From Skermanella rosea (GTDB lineage Bacteria > Pseudomonadota > Alphaproteobacteria > Azospirillales > Azospirillaceae): a DNA stretch of 64,000 nt. Made by a program: the position numbers and the translations under genes. Below, piece after piece: positions 1 through 8,504 of this stretch; the first letter of the stretch is position 1, and every line of letters starts with the position of its first letter. Where the stretch lies: NCBI RefSeq assembly GCF_016806835.2, contig NZ_CP086111.1:3403471-3467470 (forward strand), in the 5' to 3' direction. Under the pieces are notes generated by a model. The model ran no database searches and had not been told where the DNA came from. It was given only the letters and a program-made list of their open reading frames with translations.

Positions 1-624
1 GCCGCGATCTGGGAGATCAACCCGCAGACCGGCGAACATCGAATCTTCGCTTCCGGCCTGCGCAATCCGAACGGGATGGACTGGGAACCGACCACCGGCA
101 TGCTGTGGACCGCGGTCAACGAGCGCGACGAGATCGGCGGCGACCTGGTGCCCGACTACATGACGTCGGTCCAGGACGGCGGCTTCTACGGCTGGCCCTA
201 CAGCTACTATGGCCAGAACGTGGATGTCCGGGTCGAGCCCCAGCGGCCCGACCTGGTCGAGAAGGCGATCGTCCCGGACTACGCGCTCGGGCCCCATACG
301 GCATCCCTGGGACTCGCCTTTTCCGACGAGAACACTCTGACCGACCAATTCTCCAACGGCGTCTTCATTGGACAGCACGGATCGTGGAACCGGAAGCCGC
401 GCAGCGGCTATAAGGTCATCTTCGTCCCCTTCGCCGACGGCAAGCCGTCGGGCGATCCGGTCGACGTGCTGACCGGCTTCGTCAACGATCAGGGCGACGC
501 GCTGGGCCGGCCGGTAGACGTGGCGCCCGACGGCAAGGGCGGGCTGCTGGTGACCGACGACGTGGGCAATCGGGTCTGGCGCGTCAGCGCCGACACGACC
601 GTGGGCCAGGCGGCCCAGCGGTAA
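1..624 (+). CDS. PQQ-dependent sugar (sorbosone-type) dehydrogenase, C-terminal part
   Basis: The frame is open from the first base of the window to the stop at 622-624, so the gene starts upstream and only about 207 C-terminal residues are seen. The segment [10 protein letters not shown], followed by a WTAVNERDE stretch and [12 protein letters not shown], is typical of soluble-glucose-dehydrogenase/sorbosone-dehydrogenase beta-propellers, which oxidise sugars or aldoses with pyrroloquinoline quinone, usually in the periplasm. The later [14 protein letters not shown] stretch is also a family hallmark. The substrate cannot be read from the sequence. The next gene is convergent and begins six bases after the stop. 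Confidence 0.8.
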   Translation, partial: AAIWEINPQTGEHRIFASGLRNPNGMDWEPTTGMLWTAVNERDEIGGDLVPDYMTSVQDGGFYGWPYSYYGQNVDVRVEPQRPDLVEKAIVPDYALGPHTASLGLAFSDENTLTDQFSNGVFIGQHGSWNRKPRSGYKVIFVPFADGKPSGDPVDVLTGFVNDQGDALGRPVDVAPDGKGGLLVTDDVGNRVWRVSADTTVGQAAQR

Positions 625-630
625 GCTTGC

Positions 631-1050
631 TCAGGGCACGATACCGGCCATTCGGGCCAGGGTCAGGCGCCAGCCCCGCAAGCTCCTGACCCGCTGGCCG
701 ATCTCCGCGGCGCTGCGCAGTTCCTGGCTCTCCAGGCGGCTGCGCAGCTTCGCCATCTGGTGCTGGTCCCGCTGCCGGGCCATGTCGTCGTCGGACAGCG
801 CCTCTCCTCGACTGGGCGGCGGGGCGGAAGCGTCGAAGCTGCCGCCGGCTCGGCGCAATGCGGCGGCCGGGTCGGCGCCGTCCCGCATCATTTCCGCCGC
901 CTTCTCGATGAAGGGCCTGGCCGCTTCAGGCACGCGGACGGTGACGCTGGTCAGCCCGTCGGCATCTGCGGGCCGCTGAACCGGCGCCGGTGTCCGTGTC
1001 GCCCGGGTTTTCTGTCGCGCCGCACCGCGGTTGCTGTTTCGTGCCATCAT
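631..1050 (-). CDS. hypothetical protein, basic N-terminus and helical body
   Basis: A 139-residue protein that I do not recognise. It opens with a basic, low-complexity tail (RNSNRGAARQKTRATR), followed by SVTVRVPEAARPFIEKAAEMM. That looks like a short strand and helix of the kind seen in small DNA-binding or antitoxin-like proteins, but no fold can be claimed. The C-terminal half is helical and charged. It lies 54 bases downstream of livF on the same strand and could be the last gene of that transcript. There are two adjacent ATG codons at the start (1050 and 1047). No membrane segment or signal peptide is visible. Confidence 0.55.
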   Translation of the reverse strand: MMARNSNRGAARQKTRATRTPAPVQRPADADGLTSVTVRVPEAARPFIEKAAEMMRDGADPAAALRRAGGSFDASAPPPSRGEALSDDDMARQRDQHQMAKLRSRLESQELRSAAEIGQRVRSLRGWRLTLARMAGIVP

Positions 1051-1104
1051 TCACCGATCGCTGGACATCCCGCCGAGATACCGCGGGAATATCAGATTAA
1101 GTCG

Positions 1105-1821
1105 TCAATGGCCACCCAGATAGGCCGCGGCAACCTGCGGGTTTTCGGCGATCTCCGGCCCCGGACCCTGCAGCGTTATCGTGCCGCTCTCCAGCACATA
1201 GGCATAGTCGGCGATCTCCAGGGCGGCTTGGGCGTTCTGCTCGACCAGCAGGATGGTCGTTCCTTCGCGTTTGAGGTCGGCGATGATCCGGAAGATCTCC
1301 TCAACGAACAAGGGGGCCAGCCCCATGCTCGGCTCGTCCAGCAGCAGCAGGCGGGGTGCGCCCATCAGCGCGCGGCCCATGGCGAGCATCTGCTGCTCGC
1401 CGCCCGACAGCAGGCCGGCTTGCTGGGCCAGCCGCTCGCGCAGGCGGGGAAAGCGCTCCAGCACGCGGTCGCGGCGCTTGGCGTACTCGGACGCACCGGG
1501 CGCCTGGAGCCCGCCGAGTTGGAGATTCTCGTCCACGGTCATCTCGGCGAAGACCTGCCGACCCTCCGGGACTTGCCGGATGCCCAGCCGGGCGATGCGG
1601 TGAGCGGCACTGCCGGTGATGTCGGCGCCGTCGAAGCGGACGGTACCGGCCGTCGGCTTCAGCAGGCCGGCCAAGCCGCGCATGGTGGTGGTCTTGCCGG
1701 CCCCGTTGGCGCCGATCAGGCAGACCACGCCGCCGACCGGGACAGACAGGTCGATCCCCTTGACCGCCGTGGTCCTGCCATAGCCCAGGTGAAGGCCGGA
1801 TACTTCGAGAAGAGTGCTCAT
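1105..1821 (-). CDS. livF: branched-chain amino acid ABC transporter, ATP-binding protein LivF
   Basis: Cytoplasmic ATPase of the high-affinity branched-chain amino acid importer, 238 residues, the usual LivF length. It shows Walker A (GANGAGKTT), the ABC signature LSGGEQQMLAMGRAL and Walker B LLLLDEPSMGL, with the LivF-type H-loop region. The frame is open further upstream, but the start is set at the ATG (1819-1821), which overlaps the livG stop as ATGA; this coupling and the family length support it. It is the last transporter gene of the livHMGF order. The nearby leucine-degradation genes suggest leucine or another branched-chain amino acid as substrate, which is inference. Confidence 0.93.
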   Translation of the reverse strand: MSTLLEVSGLHLGYGRTTAVKGIDLSVPVGGVVCLIGANGAGKTTTMRGLAGLLKPTAGTVRFDGADITGSAAHRIARLGIRQVPEGRQVFAEMTVDENLQLGGLQAPGASEYAKRRDRVLERFPRLRERLAQQAGLLSGGEQQMLAMGRALMGAPRLLLLDEPSMGLAPLFVEEIFRIIADLKREGTTILLVEQNAQAALEIADYAYVLESGTITLQGPGPEIAENPQVAAAYLGGH

Positions 1822-2612
1822 GCGCCGTGCGCCTTCGCCAGACGTTCGGCAACCTTGGTGCCGAGATAGGCCTCGATCACGGCCGGATCGTCGCGCACCT
1901 CGCGGGCGGTGCCCTCGGCGATCTTGCGGCCGAAGTTCAGCACGGTGATGCGGTCGCACAGGTCCATGACGAAGCCCATGTTGTGCTCGACCAGCAGCAG
2001 CGTGATGTCGCGCCGGGCCACTTGACGGAGCAGCGCCGCGAGGTCGCGGGTCTCGGTCGGGTTCATGCCGGCGGCGGGTTCGTCCAGCAGCAGCAGGCGC
2101 GGATTGCCGGCCAGGGCGCGGGCGATCTCCAGCCGGCGCTGGTCGCCATAGGACAGGTCGCCGGACCGCAGCCCCGCCTTGTCGGCGAGACGCACGAACT
2201 CCAGCAATTCCATCGCCTTCGCCTTGGCCGCCCGTTCTTCCCGCCGGAACGCGGGCAGGCGCAGCAGCGCCGCGAGGCCGGAGGAGTCCAGGCGCGTGTG
2301 CATCCCGGTCATGACGTTCTCGACCACCGTCATGTCGGAGAACATGCGGATATTCTGGAACGTCCGGGCGACGCCCATCCGCGTCCGCTCGTACGGCGCC
2401 GCCCCGGTGATGTCGTGCCCGTCGAGCGTCAGGGTGCCCGAGGTCGGCGGCAGCAGACCCGAGACCAGGTTGAAGAACGTCGTCTTGCCGGCCCCGTTGG
2501 GGCCGATGATGCCGTGGACGGAACCCGCCGCCACATCGACGTCGACCTCGTTGACGGCCAGCAGCCCGGTGAACTGCTTGGAGATCTGCCGGGCGGAAAG
2601 CAGGATGGTCAT
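1818..2612 (-). CDS. livG: branched-chain amino acid ABC transporter, ATP-binding protein LivG
   Basis: Second ATPase of the importer, 264 residues. Walker A is GPNGAGKTT, the signature is LSYGDQRRLEIARAL (the LivG-type variant) and Walker B is LLLLDEPAAGM. The C-terminus carries the LivG tail with VIEAYLG. It overlaps livM upstream by four bases (2609-2612) and livF downstream by four bases, so the three genes are almost certainly translationally coupled. It pairs with LivF to energise the LivHM permease. Confidence 0.94.
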   Translation of the reverse strand: MTILLSARQISKQFTGLLAVNEVDVDVAAGSVHGIIGPNGAGKTTFFNLVSGLLPPTSGTLTLDGHDITGAAPYERTRMGVARTFQNIRMFSDMTVVENVMTGMHTRLDSSGLAALLRLPAFRREERAAKAKAMELLEFVRLADKAGLRSGDLSYGDQRRLEIARALAGNPRLLLLDEPAAGMNPTETRDLAALLRQVARRDITLLLVEHNMGFVMDLCDRITVLNFGRKIAEGTAREVRDDPAVIEAYLGTKVAERLAKAHGA

Positions 2613-3451
2613 GGCGCCCGCCTCAGCCTGAAGGGAATGACGCCGCGCGGCAGGAACAGCACCGCGACGACGATGATCAGCCCGTTGATCACCAGTCGGA
2701 AGTCCTGGAGCGGACGCAGCACCTCGGGCAGCGCCGTCAGGATCATGGCGCCGATCACCGGGGCGATCGGGGTGCCGATGCCACCCAGCAGCGCGAAGCT
2801 GAGGATCGTAACGGCCATCTCGAAACCGAATTCATTGGGGCCGATGAAGCTGTTGCTGTGCGCCGTCAGGCATCCGGCCAACCCCGCCAGCATGGAGGAG
2901 ACGATCAGCGCCCCCAGCTTGTAGCGCGGCAGGTTGACGCCCATGACGCCGGCCACCGCCTCGTCCTCGCGCATCGCCTCCATGGCGCGGCCGATCTTCG
3001 ACCGCCCGACCATCCAGAAGCCGACGACGCCGAGCAGGAGCAGCAGGTAGATCAGCCACAGGTCCGCCTTGCGCGGGATGCCGGACAGACCCAGCGCGCC
3101 GCCGGTCAGCCCTTCGGCATTGATGTAGAGGACGCGCAGAACCTCGCCCAGCGCGATGGTGGAGATCGCGAGATAGACGCCGCTGAGCCGCAGCGTCGGG
3201 CCGCCGATCACCAGCGCTACCAGGGCCGGCGCGAGCGCCGACAGCGGCAGGACCAGCCAGAACGGCAGCCCCAGCTTCAGCGTCAGCAGCGCTCCGGTAT
3301 AGGCGCCGATCCCCATGAAGGCGGCCTGCCCCAGGGAGAGCTGCCCCACGGCCATCACGCAATACATCGACAGGGCCAGCAGCCCGTGGACCCCGAGGGC
3401 GTGGATCAGCGTCTCGTAGGTGAACAGGAAATCGTCGAGCCAGATGGGCAT
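2609..3451 (-). CDS. livM: branched-chain amino acid ABC transporter, permease LivM
   Basis: Inner-membrane permease, 280 residues with many hydrophobic segments. The LivM-type segments GQLSLGQAAFMGIGAYTGALL near the N-terminus and FALLGGIGTPIAPVIGA near the C-terminus are visible; the latter fits the EAA-like loop that meets the ATPases. The longest frame begins at 3508, but MPIWLDDFLF at 3451 is preferred because the upstream part (RPVRPRPGEEG) is not membrane-like and overlaps livH. The gap to livH is five bases. It forms the translocation channel with LivH. Confidence 0.92.
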   Translation of the reverse strand: MPIWLDDFLFTYETLIHALGVHGLLALSMYCVMAVGQLSLGQAAFMGIGAYTGALLTLKLGLPFWLVLPLSALAPALVALVIGGPTLRLSGVYLAISTIALGEVLRVLYINAEGLTGGALGLSGIPRKADLWLIYLLLLLGVVGFWMVGRSKIGRAMEAMREDEAVAGVMGVNLPRYKLGALIVSSMLAGLAGCLTAHSNSFIGPNEFGFEMAVTILSFALLGGIGTPIAPVIGAMILTALPEVLRPLQDFRLVINGLIIVVAVLFLPRGVIPFRLRRAP

Positions 3452-3456
3452 TGGTG

Positions 3457-4338
3457 TCAGGCCCTCTTCGCCTGGGCGCGGCCGAACAGGCCGACCGGGC
3501 GGAACCACAGGGTCAGCACCAGGATGGTGAAGGCGACCGCCTCCCTGGCATTGGACGAGATGTAGCCGGCGGTCAGCACTTCCAGCAGGCCCAGCAGCAC
3601 GCCGGCGATCAACGCGCCGCGGATGTCGCCCAGGCCGCCGATGATGATGACGGCGAAGCCCCGGAGCATCATGTGCTCGCCCATGAAAGGCTGGATCGCG
3701 TTGAAGTTCAGGCCGATCAGGACGCCCGCCGCCCCGCCCAGCATGCCGGACAGGAAGGAGACGGCGGCGACGGTCAGGCCGACATTGATGCCCATCAGGC
3801 GGGCGGCATCCTCGTTCTCCGCCAGGGCGCGGATCATCAGGCCAAGCTTGGTGCGCTGGAGCAGCACGAACAGCAGGGCCACCAGCACCAGCGTGGTGCC
3901 GATGATCAGGATCTGCACCGTGGAGATCCGGACATCACCGAATTCCAGGGCGGAGTTGTCGACGAAGCCGAAGGGGAAGCGCTGGATGTCGGTGCCGATG
4001 AAGACCGCCATCAGCGAGTAGAGCGCCAGCACCGCGCCCAGCGTCACCATCAGCGACGCCAACTCACCGGCCTTGGCCCGGCGCAGCCGCGTCAGCAGGA
4101 GCCAGTCCGCGACGACGGCCACCAGCCCGGCCGCAACCGCGCCAAGCGGCAGCGCCACCCAGATGTTGGCGCCAAGCTCGCGCGCGGCGGTCAGGGCCAC
4201 GAAGGCGCCGACCGAGAAATAGAAGCCATAGGTCAGGTTGATGACCCGGAGCACGCCGAAGATCAGCGTGAACCCCAGCGCGAAAAGCGCGTAGGTCGAT
4301 CCCAGCACCAGGCCGTTGACCAATTGTTGGGACAGCAT
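3457..4338 (-). CDS. livH: branched-chain amino acid ABC transporter, permease LivH
   Basis: Inner-membrane permease of 293 residues, beginning LSQQLVNGLVLGSTYALFAL, the classic LivH N-terminus, followed by GFTLIFGVLRVINLTYG. Several hydrophobic helices follow, and the C-terminal GGLGDIRGALIAGVLLG segment fits the ATPase-contact loop. It lies 95 bases downstream of the binding-protein gene, with a hairpin in the gap that may lower permease expression relative to the binding protein. No strong Shine-Dalgarno is visible at the start. Confidence 0.93.
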   Translation of the reverse strand: MLSQQLVNGLVLGSTYALFALGFTLIFGVLRVINLTYGFYFSVGAFVALTAARELGANIWVALPLGAVAAGLVAVVADWLLLTRLRRAKAGELASLMVTLGAVLALYSLMAVFIGTDIQRFPFGFVDNSALEFGDVRISTVQILIIGTTLVLVALLFVLLQRTKLGLMIRALAENEDAARLMGINVGLTVAAVSFLSGMLGGAAGVLIGLNFNAIQPFMGEHMMLRGFAVIIIGGLGDIRGALIAGVLLGLLEVLTAGYISSNAREAVAFTILVLTLWFRPVGLFGRAQAKRA

Positions 4339-4386
4339 GGAAGGTAGGCGCCATATACAAGTCGAGAAACGTCCCGCAAAGCGGAA

Positions 4387-4405
4387 GCCCGCCGTGAGGG
4401 CGGGC
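4387..4405 (-). terminator. hairpin between binding-protein gene and livH
   Basis: Perfect 7-bp inverted repeat GCCCGCC / GGCGGGC with a 5-base loop in the gap downstream of the binding-protein gene. On the minus strand it is followed by TTCCGCTTTGCG, a weak T-run, so it looks like a partial terminator or an mRNA-stabilising hairpin rather than a full stop. Such elements commonly let the periplasmic binding protein be made in excess of the permease. Confidence 0.5.
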
Positions 4406-4433
4406 CTCCCTTAGCACGGTGCGCAGGCTGGAA

Positions 4434-5561
4434 CTACTCCAGTATTTCGAACCGGCCGTTTTTCATGGACAGCACGACGACGCCTTCGTTCGAGGCCGGG
4501 TCGCGGCCCTCGGTGAAGGTGAACGGCCCCATGACGCCGTTGAAGTCGGTCTTGTAGAGCGCCTGGCGGATCTTATCGCTCTCGGCCGCACCCGCCCGGT
4601 CGATCGCCTGGGCCACGATGTACATCGTGTCATAGGCCTGGGCCGCGAACTGGTCCGGGTCCTTGCCATTCCGCTTCTTGTAATCGGCCACGAACCTCTG
4701 GTTCGCCTCGTCCTTCTTGGCGATGAACCAGGGGCTGCCGACCAGCAGGCCATCGGCCGCGGCACCGGCGATTTCCCCCAGCTTCGGCGAGTTGGCGCCG
4801 TTGCCGCCGATGAAGCGGACGCTGCTGGGAATGCCGAGCTGGCGCGCCTGGAGGACAACTCCGGAGATCGGCTCGACCAGCGCCGAGATCGTGATGGCGT
4901 CGACGCCGAGGCCCTTGATCTTGGTCAGCTGGGCCGAGAAGTCGGTGTCCTTGCTGCCGAAGGTCTCGATCGTCGCGATCTCCAGCCCCAACTCCTCCGC
5001 CGCGGCTTTCATGCTGTCGAAGCCCGACTTGCTGAAGGCGTCGTCGTTCGCGTACATCATCGCGATTTTCTTGATGCCGAACTTCTCCTGCGCCGTCTTC
5101 AGCGTGACCGGGACGACGTCGGATTCCGGCAGCGACGTGCGGAAGATGAACGGGCCGATCTCGGTGATGCCCTTGGCCGTGGTCGAGGTGCCGACCGTGA
5201 CCACCTCGCGGCCGTTGGTGACCGGGCCGACGGCGAACATCTCGTTGGACAGCGTCGGGCCGATCACGACCGGCACCTTGTCGCGGCCGACCAGCTTGCG
5301 CGCGGCGTTCACCGCCTGGTCCTTGTTGCCGGCCGAGTCCTCGACGATGAGCGCCAGCTTCTTGCCGCCGAGCACGCCGCCCTTGGCGTTGATCTCGTCC
5401 ATCGCCAGTTCGAGCCCGCCCTTGATGGCGGTGCCGTAGGCGGCACTCGGCCCGGACAGGATCTCGATGGCGCCGATGGTCACCGTCTCCTGCGCCATGA
5501 CAGGCGTCGCCAGGAGCGAACCGAGCGCGATCGCCCCTACCGTCGCAAGCATCCTGGACAT
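4434..5561 (-). CDS. branched-chain amino acid ABC transporter, periplasmic substrate-binding protein
   Basis: Periplasmic ligand-binding protein (type I periplasmic binding fold, LivJ/LivK class) of 375 residues. The N-terminus is a Sec signal peptide with probable cleavage after VMA (residue 23), giving mature QETVTIGAIEILSGPSAAYG, where the GP-SG motif is typical of the family. Shine-Dalgarno AGGGAGA lies 7-8 bases before the ATG. It is first in the transporter order and follows the liu genes on the same strand after a 101-base gap. The proposed leucine or branched-chain specificity rests on context only; related proteins also bind aromatic amino acids, amides or urea. Confidence 0.9.
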   Translation of the reverse strand: MSRMLATVGAIALGSLLATPVMAQETVTIGAIEILSGPSAAYGTAIKGGLELAMDEINAKGGVLGGKKLALIVEDSAGNKDQAVNAARKLVGRDKVPVVIGPTLSNEMFAVGPVTNGREVVTVGTSTTAKGITEIGPFIFRTSLPESDVVPVTLKTAQEKFGIKKIAMMYANDDAFSKSGFDSMKAAAEELGLEIATIETFGSKDTDFSAQLTKIKGLGVDAITISALVEPISGVVLQARQLGIPSSVRFIGGNGANSPKLGEIAGAAADGLLVGSPWFIAKKDEANQRFVADYKKRNGKDPDQFAAQAYDTMYIVAQAIDRAGAAESDKIRQALYKTDFNGVMGPFTFTEGRDPASNEGVVVLSMKNGRFEILE

Positions 5562-5588
5562 GTTATTTCTCCCTGAGTTTTCCCGCTG

Positions 5589-5607
5589 GGCCGGAACTTG
5601 TCCGGCC
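5589..5607 (-). promoter_or_regulatory. hairpin in the leader of the binding-protein gene
   Basis: GGCCGGA and TCCGGCC form a perfect 7-bp stem with a 5-base loop, between the end of liuD and the start of the binding-protein gene. It could be a weak terminator of the liu transcript or a leader structure. No T-run follows. Confidence 0.35.
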
Positions 5608-5662
5608 TGCTTCTAAAATGCAAGCTCCGACCTGCGGACCTGCAGTTCCTGGGCCGGCGGAT

Positions 5663-7669
5663 TCACGGCGTCGAGGTCTCCGCGAAGCCGATCAGCTCGG
5701 CGCCGTCCTCGACTTGGTCGCCGACGGCGTAGCGGACCTTCTCGACGGTGCCGTCAGCGGGCGCCTTGATGGTGTGCTCCATCTTCATCGCCTCCATCAC
5801 CACCAGCGGCTGGCCCTTGGTGACCACGGCTCCAGGTTCGGTCAGCACGGCGATGATCTTGCCTGGCATAGGGGCGATCAGGCGGCTGCCCGGCGCTTCC
5901 GCGGCGTCGGCCCCGGCCAGCGGCTCGATCAGGGTCAGGCGGTGGCTACCATGCTCGCGGAAGACGGCGATATCGGCGCCCCGGCGGACGACGGTGCCCT
6001 CCAGCCGCCGGCCGCCCAGGTCGGCGGACAGCGTGCCGTCGCGGGCGAGCCGGCCCGACGCCTCGACGGTGCCGCCGGGAAGATCGAGCCGGTAGCTGCC
6101 GCGGCGGTAGATCAGATGGACCGGCCGGTCCGTCCCTCCGTCGCGGAACGTCAGCGTGTCGTGGGCGTCATCGTTCAGCCGCCAGCCGTCGCTGCCCGCC
6201 CACGGGCTGTACGGGTCGGCCGATGCCGCCGCCACGGCCCGCGCCTTGGCCGAGCGGTCCAGCAGCACCGCGAGCGACGCCAGCGCCAGCACCTCGTCGT
6301 CGGCCGGGGCGGGTTCGGGCAGCAGGTCGTCCTGGTACCGCTCGATGAACTTGGTGTCGAGATCGGCCGCGAGGAACGCCGGATGGGAGGCGATGGCCAG
6401 CAGGAAGTCGGTGTTCGCCGCCAGTCCGACCACCTGGGTCGCGGCCAGGGCGCCGCGCAGCTTGCGCACCGCGGCCGCCCGGTCCTCCCCTTTGACGATC
6501 AGCTTGGCGATCATCGGGTCGTAATGGATCGAGATGGTGTCGCCCGCGCGCACCCCGGTATCGGTCCGAATGCCGAAATCGAGCGGCGGAAAGACCAGAT
6601 GGTCCAGGCGGCCGGTCTGCGGCAGGAAGCCCTTCTGCGGGTCCTCGGCATAGAGCCGGACCTCGATCGCGTGGCCGTGGATGTGCAACTGGTCCTGGGT
6701 CCGCGGCAGCGGCTGGCCGGAAGCGACGCGGAGTTGCCATTCCACCAGGTCCTGGCCGGTGATGTACTCCGTCACCGGATGCTCGACCTGAAGGCGGGTG
6801 TTCATCTCCATGAAGAAGAAAGAACCGTCCTCGTCCAGCAGGAACTCCACCGTTCCCGCCCCGACATACCCGATCGCCCGGGCGGCGGCCACGGCGGCCT
6901 CGCCCATGCGGCGGCGGGTGTCCGGGTCCAGGTTGGGGGCCGGCGCCTCCTCCACCACTTTCTGGTGGCGGCGCTGGATCGAGCAGTCGCGCTCGAACAG
7001 GTAGACGCAGCCGCCGTGGGTGTCGGCGAAGACCTGGATCTCCACGTGGCGCGGCCGGGTGACGTAACGCTCGATCAGCACGCGGTCGTCGCCGAAGGCG
7101 TTGATCGCCTCCCGCTTGGCGCCGTTCAGCTGGTCGTCGAACTCCTCCGGTCCGGCGACCACCCGCATGCCCTTGCCGCCGCCGCCGGCCGACGCCTTGA
7201 TCAGCACCGGGTAGCCGATGCGGCTGGCTTCGGCGCGCAGCAGGTCCGGGTCCTGGTCCTCCCCATGATAGCCCGGCACCAGCGGAACGCCGGCCTTCTC
7301 CATCAGCGCCTTCGCCTCGGACTTGCCGCCCATGGCGCGGATCGCCGACGCCGGCGGGCCGATGAAGACGACGCCGGCCCGTTCGCAGGCTTCGGCGAAG
7401 CCGGCATTCTCCGACAGGAAGCCGTAGCCGGGATGGATCGCCTCGGCGCCGGAACGCTTCGCCACTTCCAGGATGGCGTCGCCGCGCAGATAGCTCTCGC
7501 GGGCCGGCGCCGGACCGATGTGCCAGGCCTCGTCGGCCATTTCCACATGCAGGGCGCCGGCATCCGCGTCGGAATAGACCGCGACGGTGCGGATGCCGAG
7601 CTGCTTGGCGGTACGGATGACCCGGCAGGCGATCTCGCCGCGGTTGGCGATCAGGATCTTGGAAAACAT
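5663..7669 (-). CDS. liuD: methylcrotonyl-CoA carboxylase alpha (biotin-containing) subunit
   Basis: Biotin-dependent carboxylase subunit, 668 residues. The N-terminal biotin carboxylase domain starts FSKILIANRGEIACRVIRTA, has the glycine-rich ATP-grasp loop GGGGKGMR and the MNTRLQVEHPVTE catalytic segment. The C-terminal biotinyl domain has EAMKMEH, with the biotin-accepting lysine at residue 629. With LiuB it carboxylates 3-methylcrotonyl-CoA in leucine degradation. Acetyl-CoA or propionyl-CoA carboxylases share this architecture; the neighbouring isovaleryl-CoA dehydrogenase and methylglutaconyl-CoA hydratase decide the assignment. Shine-Dalgarno GAGGT lies 7 bases before the ATG, and the gap to liuC is five bases. 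Confidence 0.93.
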   Translation of the reverse strand: MFSKILIANRGEIACRVIRTAKQLGIRTVAVYSDADAGALHVEMADEAWHIGPAPARESYLRGDAILEVAKRSGAEAIHPGYGFLSENAGFAEACERAGVVFIGPPASAIRAMGGKSEAKALMEKAGVPLVPGYHGEDQDPDLLRAEASRIGYPVLIKASAGGGGKGMRVVAGPEEFDDQLNGAKREAINAFGDDRVLIERYVTRPRHVEIQVFADTHGGCVYLFERDCSIQRRHQKVVEEAPAPNLDPDTRRRMGEAAVAAARAIGYVGAGTVEFLLDEDGSFFFMEMNTRLQVEHPVTEYITGQDLVEWQLRVASGQPLPRTQDQLHIHGHAIEVRLYAEDPQKGFLPQTGRLDHLVFPPLDFGIRTDTGVRAGDTISIHYDPMIAKLIVKGEDRAAAVRKLRGALAATQVVGLAANTDFLLAIASHPAFLAADLDTKFIERYQDDLLPEPAPADDEVLALASLAVLLDRSAKARAVAAASADPYSPWAGSDGWRLNDDAHDTLTFRDGGTDRPVHLIYRRGSYRLDLPGGTVEASGRLARDGTLSADLGGRRLEGTVVRRGADIAVFREHGSHRLTLIEPLAGADAAEAPGSRLIAPMPGKIIAVLTEPGAVVTKGQPLVVMEAMKMEHTIKAPADGTVEKVRYAVGDQVEDGAELIGFAETSTP

Positions 7670-7674
7670 GGTGT

Positions 7675-8466
7675 CTACCTCGCCGTCCAGGCCGGCTTGC
7701 GCTTTTCGAGGAACGCCGCCAGACCCTCGCGCCCTTCGGACGAGGCGCGGATGGTGGCGATGCGTTCGGCGGTGTCACGGATCACGGCGGCGTTCACGGG
7801 CCGGTGCGCGACGGCGAAAATCAGGTCCTTGGCCGCCTTCTGCGCGGCGGGTCCGCCATCGGCCAAACGCGCCAGGACGCTGTCCAGCGTCTCGTCCAGC
7901 TTGTCCGCCGGGACCACCTGATGGACCAGCCCGATGCGCAGCGCCTCGTCGGCGGCGAACCGCTCCGCCGTCAGGAAATAGCGCCGCGACGCCCGCTCGC
8001 CGATCGCCGCCACCACATAGGGTGATATGACGGCCGGGATCAGGCCCAGCTTGACTTCCGACAGGCTGAAGGAGGCCCCTTCGGCCGCGATCGCGATGTC
8101 GCAGCAGGCGACCAGCCCGACCCCGCCGCCGAAAGCGGCGCCCTGCACCACCGCGACGGTGGGCCGGGGCAGGAAGTTGAGGGTCCGCATCAGCTCGGCC
8201 AGACCCTCGGCGTCGCGCAGGTTCTCGTCAGGGCCGTAGCCGGCCATCCGCTGCATCCAGCCGAGGTCGGCCCCGGCCGAGAAGCTTTTCCCCGCGGCCC
8301 GAAGCACGACCGCACGCACCCGGTCGTCCTCGCCCAGGCGCCGCAGGGTCGCGGTCATCTCGGCGATGACCTGATCGTTGAAGGCGTTGTGGACCTCCGC
8401 CCGGTTCATGGTGACGGTGGCGATCCCGTCGTCCCGGATGTCGGTCAGGATGCTGGTGCTGTCCAT
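7675..8466 (-). CDS. liuC: methylglutaconyl-CoA hydratase (enoyl-CoA hydratase family)
   Basis: 263-residue crotonase-fold enzyme. The oxyanion-hole segments SFSAGADLGWM and GAAFGGGVGLVACCD are clear, as is the SEVKLGLIPAVISPYV stretch. In the leucine pathway it hydrates 3-methylglutaconyl-CoA to HMG-CoA. The frame is open far upstream (to 9027) through liuB in another frame; the start at 8466 is preferred because MDSTSILTDIRDDG begins the domain and GGGAGGAAAC sits just upstream. It lies between the two carboxylase subunit genes, the standard liu order, which separates it from generic enoyl-CoA hydratases. Confidence 0.9.
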   Translation of the reverse strand: MDSTSILTDIRDDGIATVTMNRAEVHNAFNDQVIAEMTATLRRLGEDDRVRAVVLRAAGKSFSAGADLGWMQRMAGYGPDENLRDAEGLAELMRTLNFLPRPTVAVVQGAAFGGGVGLVACCDIAIAAEGASFSLSEVKLGLIPAVISPYVVAAIGERASRRYFLTAERFAADEALRIGLVHQVVPADKLDETLDSVLARLADGGPAAQKAAKDLIFAVAHRPVNAAVIRDTAERIATIRASSEGREGLAAFLEKRKPAWTAR

Positions 8467-8504
8467 CGGCGTTTCCTCCCTGCCTTTTGCCCTGCCCTTT
8501 CCCA

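Noticed and set aside
5618-7921. Long plus-strand open frame (767 codons) opposite liuD
   Set aside because: It is antisense to a clear biotin carboxylase and reads as Arg/Gly/Ala/His-rich low-complexity protein, a GC-rich shadow frame.
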